Shown piece after piece: positions 29,885-38,950 of a stretch of DNA of 64,000 nt. Under the pieces are notes generated by a model. The model was given only the letters and a program-made list of their open reading frames with translations. It did no database searches and was not told the origin of the DNA. Position numbers and translations under genes: made by a program. The DNA is from a virus. The stretch is from positions 1 through 64,000 of IMG/VR virus record IMGVR_UViG_3300025314_000001. One strand, written 5' to 3'. Each line of letters opens with the position of its first letter. Positions within the stretch are counted from its first letter, which is position 1.

Positions 29885-30663
29885 CAGAGCGTCCTGTCCT
29901 CGATCATGGTGAAGCTGATTGAGTGCCCCGCGATCTGCAGGACTGCGTTTTCGATCGCCCGGTAGACCATGGTCATGTTGGCCCCCGGGGGATGAATGAA
30001 GGCGTCGTAGCCCACGAAAAGCCCGTAGCCGATGATCGACTGAGGCCACACGTCGGCCGGCTCGAGCATACTCAGGCTCGGTAACAGAATCGTGAACATC
30101 CGGAGCGCCGTGTTCGAGTAGATGTGCGCCCCGGTGCCGCCGCGCCCCGTTACCGTGGCGACTGTCCCGTCGTCGTAGAGCCTGTCTGGGTAGAGCGCTT
30201 GGAATCCGATGAATGCGTGCCAGTCGAGCGCTGTCGTGTTCGAGCGCACGCAAAATCGGTCCAGGTGGCTTTCGATGATCTGGCAAGTCGTAGCGGTCCA
30301 GGGAGCTAGAATCGCGTTGACCGCGGCGTAGATCGCCGAAAGCGATGCGTTTGGGGTAATGCCTAGTGTGCGCGCTCGGAAAGCTTCGTCTTCCTCACCG
30401 CTGGCCCGCTCTGCTCCCCGGTCCGAGGCCACCGCGTCTAGGGGGGAATCTTCCGCCCGCTCGGGGTCGCACCCGGCGATGCACCGGTCCGAGTCCCGCT
30501 GGTACTCGAGGCTCATCGCCACGAGAATGTCGACGATGGCATTCAATACCGGCTGCGCCTCTTCGGAGCGGAGCTCCGGCGGCACGAGCACCAGGACATC
30601 CTCGCGCTCGGCGTAGGCCAGCCGGGGCGCCCCCGGCACCAGGTATTCGACGTCAACGGTCAT
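29884..30663 (-). CDS. Baseplate/tail-tip protein
   Basis: 259 residues. Acidic, helical first half (ILVAMSLEYQRDSDRC), then FRARTLGITPNASLSAIYAAVNAIL, a kind of segment seen in baseplate wedge and tail-tip proteins, and a mixed end. Its place directly after the J-like protein (3-base gap) is where P2-like phages carry gene I, so it may be a gpI-like tail protein; similarity is too weak for certainty. Confidence 0.6.
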   Translation of the reverse strand: MTVDVEYLVPGAPRLAYAEREDVLVLVPPELRSEEAQPVLNAIVDILVAMSLEYQRDSDRCIAGCDPERAEDSPLDAVASDRGAERASGEEDEAFRARTLGITPNASLSAIYAAVNAILAPWTATTCQIIESHLDRFCVRSNTTALDWHAFIGFQALYPDRLYDDGTVATVTGRGGTGAHIYSNTALRMFTILLPSLSMLEPADVWPQSIIGYGLFVGYDAFIHPPGANMTMVYRAIENAVLQIAGHSISFTMIEDRTL

Positions 30664-30666
30664 GGG

Positions 30667-31794
30667 TTACGCTGCGACGGTGATTTTGACGACGACCTTC
30701 CACGCGCAGGCTTCCCACTCCACGACGGGCGGGGTAAAGAGCGTGGCTAGGACGGGTTCTGCGGTTCCGGAGACGGCAATGGTGTGTACGTCGCTGAGTC
30801 CCCTTAGGGCAGCCGCCTCGATAGCCGCGTATTTCCAGACGAACGGGTTTTCCCGGTTCTGGAAGTAGTCGATGATGGCGTTTGCGGCTTCGATCTCGGT
30901 AGACCTCGGGTTGGCCATCGGCTGCCAGAGCTCCACGTTCACCGCGAGCTCCACTTGCTGGCGAGTCATCGGTAGGGCCTGGACGTTGGCCCCCACCATG
31001 GAGACGCGCGCCAGGGCGAGTCGGCACGCCAGAAGCAAAGCATCCGGGGTTTCGCCGCCGGCATCGCCTACCACGACGTTGTTGATGCCGATGTCCCCGC
31101 CCGTGTAATCGGAACGGAACAGAACGACCCGGGAAGCCCCGGCGTCTTTGCAGGCCTTCTCGATTGCGGACTCGTACCCGACGCGCGCTTCCAGCACCGT
31201 ATCGTCGGCCCGGGCGAGATAGTCCTCGTCCTTCTCGTAAGCCTGCCCGGCCGTGCACACCAGCTTGGTGACGGTCCAGCTCTCCTCGAGCAGGTCCAGG
31301 AGCTCGAGCCTCTTGCACTGCACCGACACCACCGAGAGGTCGGCGGACAGTCCCGAGATCTCCTGCTCGATGGGCAGCGGAATCGAGGTCACCCCGGGCA
31401 GCACCGTGTAGTCAGAAGAGGCCCGGACGATGATCGGGTCTTGGCCGTCCAGCGACACCAGGATCCGGGTCCAGCGCCAGATCGTGGTGCCGGCCGTCCC
31501 GACGCGGGTCATGTAGGCGATACCGGTGCCGCGCTGGTCGGCGTTCCGCGTTACCCCGCGGCGGCTCAGCACGCGTTGGTCGAGGTCTGCACCCCGGGCC
31601 CCCGAAAGGTAGATCTTCCGGGCGTGGTCGCGTTCTCGCGCCGAGAGCCCCCTGAACACCAGGGCGCCGACTCCCCCGAGGTAGTCGTAGAGGGACCCCG
31701 TGTGCCCGTCGGAGTCGTCCCGTCGGGTATGGACGGCCGCGTGGAAGGCACTGTCGAGCTCGGACAGGGTAGGCAGGGGTCGGTGGCTAGGCAC
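30667..31794 (-). CDS. Baseplate J-like wedge protein
   Basis: 375 residues with baseplate-J features: a helical start including YLGGVGALVFRGLSARERDHARKIY, the RGTGIAYMTRVGTAGTTIWRWTRI segment corresponding to the typical xGTxxxxxGtxIp...G strand region, and a long helical region with LARADDTVLEARVG. J/gp47-type proteins build the baseplate wedges of contractile tails. It overlaps the upstream gp25-like gene by 8 bases. Confidence 0.82.
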   Translation of the reverse strand: MPSHRPLPTLSELDSAFHAAVHTRRDDSDGHTGSLYDYLGGVGALVFRGLSARERDHARKIYLSGARGADLDQRVLSRRGVTRNADQRGTGIAYMTRVGTAGTTIWRWTRILVSLDGQDPIIVRASSDYTVLPGVTSIPLPIEQEISGLSADLSVVSVQCKRLELLDLLEESWTVTKLVCTAGQAYEKDEDYLARADDTVLEARVGYESAIEKACKDAGASRVVLFRSDYTGGDIGINNVVVGDAGGETPDALLLACRLALARVSMVGANVQALPMTRQQVELAVNVELWQPMANPRSTEIEAANAIIDYFQNRENPFVWKYAAIEAAALRGLSDVHTIAVSGTAEPVLATLFTPPVVEWEACAWKVVVKITVAA

Positions 31795-32464
31795 GGCTCA
31801 GTACCTCCACGCCTGAGCTGCTGGCGCCGCTGGCCCACTCGACGTCGCTGAAGATCGTCACTTCCCCGCTCGGGAGACGGGTCGCGTCGGCGGCCAGCGT
31901 GACCCGCCCGATGCGGTCGTCTCGCCTGGCCTGCGCCATGATGTTCCCGCTCATCTGAATGAGCACCGGGTCCGGTGCCCCCACGAATTCGCGGAGCTTG
32001 CCGCCCCAATCAGGGGCCCACGGCAGCCCTTCGCAGAGCATCCCACGTTGGAATGCCGCGCGACCGTTTGGCTCCCCCGCGAGCTCCGCGAGGTCCCCGT
32101 CGATCTGCTCGACGAAGTCAGTGCCGTCGAAAAATAGGTCTACCTTGAAGAATTCCCGGTCGAACGAGTTACCGGTGAGCCCGGCTGCAATGGCCGGACG
32201 CGGCTCGGGGGTCACGAATCTGGTCGTAGACACACCGTCGCTGAGCGAGTAGCTGGCTCCGCCCACGAGCTCCCAGCTCAGCACGAGCTCACGCTGGGTC
32301 GAGTCTGCAGCCACCACCAGCACGGCCACCGCCGTCGGCGGCGCTCCGCGGCCATCCAGGGACAACAGGGTGTAGCTCCCCGGCGCCGAGGGGATTCCTG
32401 TGGCGGAGCTCCAGAAGACCCGGATCCGCGTGGTGCTGCGGATTTCCAGCGTTTTGATCGGCAT
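31787..32464 (-). CDS. Baseplate wedge protein with gp25-like domain
   Basis: 225 residues. N-terminal fibronectin-like beta domain (about 1-90) and a C-terminal region (about 125-205) with FQRGMLCEGLPWAPDWGGKL, a helical stretch and ARRDDRIGRVTLAA, resembling the gp25/gpW wedge family. The fused N-terminal domain is not usual for gp25. It follows the gpV-like spike region across the inverted lipoprotein cassette. Confidence 0.68.
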   Translation of the reverse strand: MPIKTLEIRSTTRIRVFWSSATGIPSAPGSYTLLSLDGRGAPPTAVAVLVVAADSTQRELVLSWELVGGASYSLSDGVSTTRFVTPEPRPAIAAGLTGNSFDREFFKVDLFFDGTDFVEQIDGDLAELAGEPNGRAAFQRGMLCEGLPWAPDWGGKLREFVGAPDPVLIQMSGNIMAQARRDDRIGRVTLAADATRLPSGEVTIFSDVEWASGASSSGVEVLSRA

Positions 32465-32526
32465 GTAGGACTAGGGGTCAGATGTTCAGTTTGCGGGCCG
32501 GCCTTCGTCGGGTCACCTTGATCGAC

Positions 32527-33111
32527 ATGCGCGTTATTCTGGTGGCCGTACTGGTCTCGAGTTGCGGCAGTGAGTTCTCACAGAGTTCATCCATGAGTTC
32601 TGGGGGCGTTACCGCCGAAATCCCACAATCCAACGGTGGAACCGAGGTAGTCGGTGTCTCTGCCCAGCGACAGATATCCGGTGGTAGCCAGGCACTTGAG
32701 TCCATCGGCGGCCGCTATGACTCTGGTGGGGCCACGAGTTCTGGCGGTTCATCCTTTGGCGGTTTGCGTCCCATGCCGGTGGCCACCGGGGGTACCGGAG
32801 GTTCCGTTACCGGGGGGGCCGCGTCCTATGGCGGATTCGGTGGCGGTTCTCTTCTACCCCGATGCGACTGCACCCTCCGGAATTGCTTGGCGCTCACCAG
32901 CTGTGAGCTCGAATGCGCATTCGCACGGTGTGCGTGCGATCCGAACGTTCCGGACTGCCAAAAGGTCTTCGAATGCTACCTGGCCAATGCTTGCCGAGCT
33001 ACCGATCCGTGTGCCACGAATAGCGACGGCAAATGCGGGATGAATGTGCTCGCTGTCGGGACAGCTGCTGTGAAGTCCGCGGCTGCCGTTTACGCCTGTC
33101 ACTGCGGGTAG
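32527..33111 (+). CDS. Ser/Gly-rich lipoprotein with Cys-rich end (moron)
   Basis: 194 residues from the ATG at 32527, which places the signal peptide directly at the start; an earlier in-frame ATG at 32482 would add a basic stretch. Lipobox LVSSC. The mature chain is a long Ser/Gly/Thr linker (SSGG, TGGTGGS) and then about 70 residues with many cysteines (CDCTLRNC, CELECAFARCACD), probably a disulfide-bonded domain. It is on the opposite strand to the surrounding baseplate genes, as expected of a separately expressed moron. The architecture is typical of Myxococcota surface lipoproteins. Confidence 0.72.
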   Translation: MRVILVAVLVSSCGSEFSQSSSMSSGGVTAEIPQSNGGTEVVGVSAQRQISGGSQALESIGGRYDSGGATSSGGSSFGGLRPMPVATGGTGGSVTGGAASYGGFGGGSLLPRCDCTLRNCLALTSCELECAFARCACDPNVPDCQKVFECYLANACRATDPCATNSDGKCGMNVLAVGTAAVKSAAAVYACHCG

Positions 33112-33120
33112 GAGCGAAGA

Positions 33121-33417
33121 ATGCGCGCTCTTCAGTTCCTGGTCGGAAGTCTCGTCGTTTACGGGGTCGTGGCGTCGTGCGGGAACCCCGCCTCCCCGGG
33201 CTCTCCCCGCTCGAGCTCGGTCACGCCCGGGGTCACTTCCCCGGTTCCCATGGCGTCCGCCCAGGAGAGCGGGGGGGCACCCGGCGCGGGGCCGGCGGCG
33301 CCGGCAGCGCCGGCTCAGCCCACGGTGATCTCCACGACCTGCGACAAGACGTTTCTGTCAGTCCCCGGAAACGTCACCAACTACTACGCCGAAGCAAGCT
33401 TTCCCGGAAGACGATGA
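33121..33417 (+). CDS. Second small lipoprotein of the inverted cassette
   Basis: 98 residues with signal peptide and lipobox VVASC (Cys 20). A Pro/Ala/Gly/Ser-rich linker (PGAGPAAPAAPAQP) and a short end with one Cys follow. GGAGCGAAG precedes the ATG, 9 bases after the first lipoprotein gene, so both are probably one transcript. A surface function such as superinfection exclusion is possible; nothing proves it. Confidence 0.65.
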   Translation: MRALQFLVGSLVVYGVVASCGNPASPGSPRSSSVTPGVTSPVPMASAQESGGAPGAGPAAPAAPAQPTVISTTCDKTFLSVPGNVTNYYAEASFPGRR

Positions 33418-33578
33418 CGGACCTTGCTAGGGTAGTGGTGTTAGCTCGCCCGGTGGCGATCGCTGGGTACGAATGGGCCACCATGTCCTATTGGCATGTC
33501 CGTGACGGCTCGGTAGCGTATCATTGCGGAACTATTCCAGCGTCTTTGCCAACTGAAGTACGCTTCGTGCTGCCTTAG
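33414..33578 (+). CDS. Small hypothetical protein, third gene of the inverted cassette
   Basis: 54 residues starting at an ATGA overlap with the preceding stop. It reads TDLARVVVLARPVAIAGYEW and then a short mixed end; no motif. Its stop overlaps the end of the opposing proline-rich gene (33575-33769), so the cassette ends exactly where the baseplate genes resume. Confidence 0.5.
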   Translation: MTDLARVVVLARPVAIAGYEWATMSYWHVRDGSVAYHCGTIPASLPTEVRFVLP

Positions 33579-33769
33579 TCGTTCAGTGGGCAGCTCAGAT
33601 CGATCGTAAATCCGAAATCCAAGTCTGGAATCGGAATCGGTGGCGGGAACGGGGGGATCCCAGGGATCGTGAACGGCAGAGGCGGGAGAGGGAACACGCA
33701 CAGTCCTACTGCCACTGAGCTCGGTGGTGCCGGTGGGCGCGGCGGCGGGGGCGGGAAGTTGTAGGCCAT
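33575..33769 (-). CDS. Proline-rich small protein next to the baseplate spike
   Basis: 64 residues, one third proline (FPPPPPRPPAPP and IPPFPPPIPIPD), ending DLSCPLND. The start overlaps the stop of the spike gene (TGATG). Small Pro-rich proteins beside gpV-like spikes occur in other myoviruses (recollection) and may cap or stabilise the spike; this is inference. Confidence 0.6.
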   Translation of the reverse strand: MAYNFPPPPPRPPAPPSSVAVGLCVFPLPPLPFTIPGIPPFPPPIPIPDLDFGFTIDLSCPLND

Positions 33770-34599
33770 CAGACAGCCATGATGGTTCGGGTGGACGGAA
33801 ACATCGTGGGTGGAGTTAGAGTTCCAGCAACCGGGATTGCGCCAATAACGTCACCAAGCACACCTACTTGGTAGAGATTGATCCACTGCAATGCCGTCAT
33901 AGACATCCATTGGCCGCTCTTCATTTTGAGCTTCACTTGGTCGCCGTTGCTGGCCACATTGAAGATCTGCGTCCCGTCGGGGCCTGATAGCTGAAGCCCT
34001 GCCACCGATTCACCGGCGGCGTTCGAGCAGTAGAACATCCATTTGCCGTCTTTGAGGATGCACCCCGAGAGGTCGCGTGCCGAGTTGTCGGTGATGCGCC
34101 CCGCGCCCATCTTGATCCCGTAGGTTGGACCCAGCGTAATGAAACGGTCCTGATAATCGCTGAGCGTGACCGACCTTGCCTTGATGACCAAGTCGACCTC
34201 GGGGCCGAAGTCCATCTTGGCCTTGGTGGCCGAGTGCTGGGTTGCTGGGGCGTTGCTCGCAACGGCGAGAATGAACCCAGCCCCCGGGGTCTCCTGAAAC
34301 CCGGCGGGGATGCCCACCAAGACCTCTTCCCCGTCTTCGGGGATGAAATTCAGGGGTCGGGTGATACGGCAGAGGATCTGCATTCCTCCGGCGCGCCCGT
34401 CGCGCGGCTTCTTGTCCTCCCCGGGGCGGTACCCGCGATAGAGCGTCACCTTGACCAGCGTGCGCTCGCCCCCATCGAGGTCGTAGTGTGGCTTCCCGTC
34501 GTCCCATCCGACGGTGCCGCTCTCGAGCCGTCCGCCATCTTCCTGGGCGGGGCCGTAGCACTCCATGGCCCGGCGGAAGCTATCGCCTTCACTGCTCAT
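33769..34599 (-). CDS. Baseplate central spike protein (gpV/gp45-like)
   Basis: 276 residues. An OB-fold-like N-terminal part (GMQILCRITRPLNFIPEDGE followed by EVLVGIPAGF) is followed by beta-rich repeats (about 130-235), e.g. VDLVIKARSVTLSDYQDRFI and FNVASNGDQVKLKMKSGQWM, as in the triangular beta-helix needle of contractile-tail spikes. It directly follows the hub-like gene (4-base overlap), the usual gpD-gpV order. Confidence 0.75.
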   Translation of the reverse strand: MSSEGDSFRRAMECYGPAQEDGGRLESGTVGWDDGKPHYDLDGGERTLVKVTLYRGYRPGEDKKPRDGRAGGMQILCRITRPLNFIPEDGEEVLVGIPAGFQETPGAGFILAVASNAPATQHSATKAKMDFGPEVDLVIKARSVTLSDYQDRFITLGPTYGIKMGAGRITDNSARDLSGCILKDGKWMFYCSNAAGESVAGLQLSGPDGTQIFNVASNGDQVKLKMKSGQWMSMTALQWINLYQVGVLGDVIGAIPVAGTLTPPTMFPSTRTIMAV

Positions 34600-35981
34600 G
34601 TCGTCGCCTCATACGCGCTTCCGTCTAGCTGGATGCGGTTGATGTACTCGATTGAAATCTCGAACGTTCCGTCGTCGCGGCTCACGTCAAACACGATCTG
34701 GCAGCTCTTGACCATGAAGACCGACGGTAGCCCGGCGATGATTTCGGCGTTCTTTGCGATGAGCTCCGCCGCGTCGCTCGAGTATCCGCGCCGGGTCAGG
34801 TAGTTGATGCGCTCTTGGGTGCTGCCGAGCTTCACCAGGCGGTTTCGGTCTGCCGGGTCAATCGAGACCTCGATCGAGTCGCCGGCCTTCAGGTTGAGTA
34901 GGTCAAACTCTCCGAGCTGCATCGTCGAGACCTTCATCTCGGCCGTGGTGCAGCGCCCGGTGAGTTCCTGCCGGCTCCGCTCTTCCCAGATCCGCTCGGC
35001 CATCGTATCGAGCCACGCCTGGTCGGAGATCCCTGGAACTTGGAGATACTCGCGGTCTTCGCCCTGCAGAGCCGCCGCCTCCGACTTGGCCTTCTTGGCT
35101 GCGATCCGCTTCTTCTTTGCCCTTGGGTCTCCGATGGGCGGGAAGAACGATTCAATCACCTGCGATGTTTCTGGGTTGAAGCTCGTGAGGGCAATCCCCT
35201 TGTGCGCCAGGTAGCCAGAGCGGGACTCTTCCCAGCTCTTGATGTTCCGACCCCACACGAGCTTCGGGGTCGTCGTCTGGCCCGTGTAGAGGTCGGTGGC
35301 GGTTGAGACGATGCAGGCGTCGAGGTCGATCCAGCTGACGAGCCCCAGCATCCCGACGCAGTGCTGCCACACCGACCACGCATCGGAGTCGGGCTTGGTG
35401 TGGACCTTGCCGGCTTTACGGAAGCGCTCGGGGACCGCCTTGCCGATTTGTGCGCTCTTGTCGACGTCCCCCAAGAACAGCAGCCGGTCCTTCAGAACCT
35501 CCGCCCCGGGGGTCTGAGAGACGACCCGGCGCCACGCATCCTCGAGGGTGTCGGAGTACAGGGGGGTGCCGCTCGACCCGAACGGCTTGGCCATGATAAA
35601 AAGGCTCGTGTAGTCGACGCACGTCATGTGCACGGCCGGCGGAGCACCTTCGGCCATCTCATTGCTGACGTTCCGGGCGTGACCGAGGAACCGAAGCTCG
35701 GTTTCTCCGGGTCCCCAGGACCCAAACTCGTCGGCGTTGGCCAAGTAGAACTCGACCTCCGTATCGTCCAAGAGCCGAGGGTCAATACCGCTCTCCATCC
35801 AGTCGATATCGAGCTCCAGCGTGTCCGCCTGATTGTGGTCCTGACGGTCGATGCGCGCCTGCCGGGGGCGCACTTCGAGCCGAACGACGTCGGTCGACTT
35901 GGCTTGGCGGATCCGTTGCTCACGAGTCCCGAGTACCGGGACCGTCAGCATCGCCAGCATCCGCGGGCGGTAGAGAGGCAT
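34596..35981 (-). CDS. Baseplate hub protein (gpD/gp44-like)
   Basis: 461 residues. A beta-barrel start (VVRLEVRPRQARIDRQDHNQ then LELDIDW and VEFYLAN), an internal region with WQHCVGMLGLVSW, and a late domain ending SIEYINRIQL resemble late-control-D-type hub proteins. A helical Lys/Ala insert lies near residues 285-320 (KKKRIAAKKAKSEAAALQG). It lies between the LysM protein and the spike, as expected of the hub on which the spike sits. Confidence 0.7.
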   Translation of the reverse strand: MPLYRPRMLAMLTVPVLGTREQRIRQAKSTDVVRLEVRPRQARIDRQDHNQADTLELDIDWMESGIDPRLLDDTEVEFYLANADEFGSWGPGETELRFLGHARNVSNEMAEGAPPAVHMTCVDYTSLFIMAKPFGSSGTPLYSDTLEDAWRRVVSQTPGAEVLKDRLLFLGDVDKSAQIGKAVPERFRKAGKVHTKPDSDAWSVWQHCVGMLGLVSWIDLDACIVSTATDLYTGQTTTPKLVWGRNIKSWEESRSGYLAHKGIALTSFNPETSQVIESFFPPIGDPRAKKKRIAAKKAKSEAAALQGEDREYLQVPGISDQAWLDTMAERIWEERSRQELTGRCTTAEMKVSTMQLGEFDLLNLKAGDSIEVSIDPADRNRLVKLGSTQERINYLTRRGYSSDAAELIAKNAEIIAGLPSVFMVKSCQIVFDVSRDDGTFEISIEYINRIQLDGSAYEATT

Positions 35982-35984
35982 GGG

Positions 35985-37043
35985 CTACTTGGGGATCCTG
36001 TACGTTGCCCCTTCGCGCGGGGGCTGCCCGGCATCGATGCCGTTGGCCTGCCGGACGGCGTCGGCCTTCTCGGCGGAGCCCGCTTTATTCCGTGCGATGC
36101 TCTCCCAGGTGTCTCCGCCGCGTGCCGTGTAGAGCGAGAGCGTCTGGCCGCGCTCGGCCAGCACCGTCTGCCGGTCGAGCTCCGCCGCCGTTCTGAGTGC
36201 CTGGTACTGGCCGTCGCTGAACTCCGCCCGGAGGCCCAGGAAGGTCTGAATGTCCTCGGCGCGCTCGGTCTCGAGGGCCGCGTTGGCCAGGAGGTCGTCG
36301 TAGGTCGTGTGAAGGCGCACCAGCACGGTCTGGAACTGCCGGTTGGTGGCCCTGAGGGACCGGAGGGCAGCGAAGGGGGCGTTGGCGAGCGAGTCGATCT
36401 GGCCGGCCACACTCAGGAGCGATGACGAGACGGAGTTCATGGAGGCCAGAAGTCCGTTCAGGAGGGCGAGTACCGATCCCTTGAGCCTCGGCTGCTTCGA
36501 AAAGTCGACATCGACGAGCCGAAGGGCAGCGATGATCTCGCCGATGTACTCCTTCGGGCGCTTCGAACTGATGAGCTCGGGGGTGACGAGCAGGAAGTTG
36601 TCGCGGTCGATCTGAATGTGCATCGACCAGACAACTTCTCCGCGGCCTTCGTGGGTCGAGTCGAACTGGTCGATGAAACCCCCAAGCGACAGGATGTTTC
36701 CCCAGGTGACCAAGACTTCCTGCCGGTCATCAACGAAGCTCCGCATTACCTCGTTCATCGCATCAGCAGCCTCGCTCCCGAGGTAGCGGTCCGACCAGCG
36801 GCCATTCAGGTCGATAGGCTCGAAGCGTCGCCCGAATTCGTGCCTCGTGGGCTCGGTGTCTCCGGAGTAGTAGACGGTCTCGTTGGCGATCTTCAGCGAG
36901 TTCTTGACGACCGTTCCGTGCCGGGGGCGCCCCAAGGGGGCGTACTTTCCGGGCAGAGAAATGCGCTTGCGCTTTGCCCCGAGCTGCTCGAACGACCAGA
37001 TGTCGTTGGCGCCCGCTACGGCGGCCGGCATGGACATCGTCAT
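35985..37043 (-). CDS. LysM-containing tail/baseplate protein
   Basis: 352 residues from the ATG at 37043, overlapping the tape-measure stop (ATGA); the long upstream reading is inside that gene. The N-terminal part is beta-rich (HGTVVKNSLKIANETVYYSG). The last 45 residues are a LysM-like motif (GGDTWESIARNKAGS... ANGID... GATYRIP). LysM tail proteins (XkdP/gp53-like) sit between tape measure and hub in contractile phages, as here. Confidence 0.78.
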   Translation of the reverse strand: MTMSMPAAVAGANDIWSFEQLGAKRKRISLPGKYAPLGRPRHGTVVKNSLKIANETVYYSGDTEPTRHEFGRRFEPIDLNGRWSDRYLGSEAADAMNEVMRSFVDDRQEVLVTWGNILSLGGFIDQFDSTHEGRGEVVWSMHIQIDRDNFLLVTPELISSKRPKEYIGEIIAALRLVDVDFSKQPRLKGSVLALLNGLLASMNSVSSSLLSVAGQIDSLANAPFAALRSLRATNRQFQTVLVRLHTTYDDLLANAALETERAEDIQTFLGLRAEFSDGQYQALRTAAELDRQTVLAERGQTLSLYTARGGDTWESIARNKAGSAEKADAVRQANGIDAGQPPREGATYRIPK

Positions 37044-38950
37044 GGCACGGCGTTCCTGGCGCTGAAGTTCGTGGCGTAGCCCGAGGTCCGCTTGACCTTC
37101 GCGAACTTGCCGAGCTCGTCCAGGACGCCGCGGGCGAAGCGGCTCGGGTTCTGGTTCGTCGTGACGACGATCTCGACCTTCTGGATTGATGTGCCGCCGC
37201 CTCCGCCGTGCTTCGGCGTTGACTTCTTCGGGTCCTGCTCTCCCTCGCGTGTGCCTGTTCCCTCCTTGGGGTCTGGAGGTCTCCACCCTCGCGGCATAAC
37301 TTTTCCGCCCCACGTGCCAAACATATTGTACTCTTGCATCGGCGAGATCTCGATGCTCGGCGGGCGGATCGAGGCTAAGTTACCGAGCTCCCTGGTGGCG
37401 CTCCTTAGCCCCACAACGAAGTCATCGATGGCCAGCGGAGCTCCCGTGCCGATGTTCGTGATCAGCTTCTGAGTGGCGTCGTCCTCCATCTTCTTGGTAG
37501 CGGCCATCTTCCGCTGTTCCTCGTCGGCTTTTACCGATGCATCCGCCAAACCGGCAATGACGCCGGCCAGGAGAACCATCGACATTCCCATCGCGGCCGT
37601 GCCCGCCATGCCTCCCGCGGCGAGCCCGCCAAGAGCCGTTCCGCCGGCGCCGGCGCCTGCTGCAGTTGCCGCGGCGGCCGCGCCCCCCGCGCCCACGGTG
37701 GTCAGCATCCCAGGGTTCAGCAACGACATCATCTGCATGGTTCCCGCGCCCATCTTGAGGAGGTCGCCGCCGATGCTGAGACCGCCCATGCCGACCTTCA
37801 GGGCCAGGTAGGCCTCTGCCAGGTGGATCAGCTTGTCGATGGTCCCGGGATCCTTCAGCGCCTCCTTCATGGTTTCGCCAAAGGACTTCACGGTCGGCGC
37901 AATGTCCTCCCAGATCGCGCTCAGGCGATAGTAGGCGTTGGTCGCGAATTCGCGGAGCGATGGCCACCATTCTTGAATGGTCCGTTTTCCCCACTCAAAC
38001 GCGGAGGACAACCGTTCTCCGATGCTTTCCGCCCAGTACTTGACCTGGTCCTGGTTCCGCGTGAACCAGTCGTTGAACCAGCTCAGGACCTCTTTCCCCT
38101 TCTCGAACATCGGGGCCGTAGCGAGCCGAAGGAAGGTCTTACCGTTGTCGATCGCCGTACTGAACATCGCATCGAAACTCTTCTCGTAGAGCCCGATGAC
38201 CGGCGCGTACTTGTCGAGCTCAGTGCGGAGCTTCTCCAGCCGCTTATCCGGCGCCATCTTGTTGAACTCTTCGGCTTTGGCCCCCGTGAGCCCCATGATG
38301 CGCGTGCCGAATACGTTGTGGGCTCCGGATCGCCCAGAGAGCAACTGCCCCATCTCGCGCGCCACCATGTCCATCGGTAGCTGAGACACGGCCCCCGCGG
38401 CCATGACGTTCGACGCCATCTTGCGCCACTCGGCGGGGTTCATCCCGGTTTGAAACGCCGGGATGGCGCCGGTCACGAAGATGTTCCGGAGGTCCTGGAA
38501 CTCGCCCGGTAGCGCCGCGGCTTCCTTGCGCATCTCGGCAACCTGCTCGGCCGCCATCTGCATACCGCTCTGGACGTTCTTGGTGATGCCCTGGGCGGCG
38601 AAGACCCCCGCCAAGGCGATCTGCGCGCCCTCCGCCTCCTTGTTGAGGCCCATGACACCGTAGGTGATGCCGGCGATACCGGCGGCCGCCGCGCCCCCGA
38701 TGGCCATCTTGGCCATGCTGGCCCCGATGCCGACGACTCTGTCGGCGACGCGCTCTAGCGAATGGATCATCCCACCGGCGCCCGCCACGAACTGATTGGC
38801 TCCCTCGCGCAGCGACGCGAATCGATTCTTGATCCCGCCGAGGTTCCGGTCGAGATGAACGGCCTTCTGCGAAGCCGTCGCCATCGCGACGGCACCGAAG
38901 TCCCCCGTCTTACTGAGGTTCAGCTCTACCGTGTACTTGGTGTCAGCCAT
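37040..38950 (-). CDS. Tail tape measure protein
   Basis: 636 residues, mostly helical, with Gly/Ala-rich hydrophobic segments near 78-98 and again near 430-490 (GAGGAAAAATAAGAGAGG), both typical of tape measures. The two tryptophan-rich helices around 290-345 are amphipathic. It follows the chaperone pair with one intervening gene. If the usual 0.15 nm per residue ruler holds, the tail would be roughly 95 nm. Confidence 0.85.
   Translation of the reverse strand: MADTKYTVELNLSKTGDFGAVAMATASQKAVHLDRNLGGIKNRFASLREGANQFVAGAGGMIHSLERVADRVVGIGASMAKMAIGGAAAAGIAGITYGVMGLNKEAEGAQIALAGVFAAQGITKNVQSGMQMAAEQVAEMRKEAAALPGEFQDLRNIFVTGAIPAFQTGMNPAEWRKMASNVMAAGAVSQLPMDMVAREMGQLLSGRSGAHNVFGTRIMGLTGAKAEEFNKMAPDKRLEKLRTELDKYAPVIGLYEKSFDAMFSTAIDNGKTFLRLATAPMFEKGKEVLSWFNDWFTRNQDQVKYWAESIGERLSSAFEWGKRTIQEWWPSLREFATNAYYRLSAIWEDIAPTVKSFGETMKEALKDPGTIDKLIHLAEAYLALKVGMGGLSIGGDLLKMGAGTMQMMSLLNPGMLTTVGAGGAAAAATAAGAGAGGTALGGLAAGGMAGTAAMGMSMVLLAGVIAGLADASVKADEEQRKMAATKKMEDDATQKLITNIGTGAPLAIDDFVVGLRSATRELGNLASIRPPSIEISPMQEYNMFGTWGGKVMPRGWRPPDPKEGTGTREGEQDPKKSTPKHGGGGGTSIQKVEIVVTTNQNPSRFARGVLDELGKFAKVKRTSGYATNFSARNAVP

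Noticed and set aside
32478-32705. Antisense ORF opposite the lipoprotein gene
   Set aside because: The + strand frame has signal peptide, lipobox and Cys pattern; the antisense frame shows nothing.
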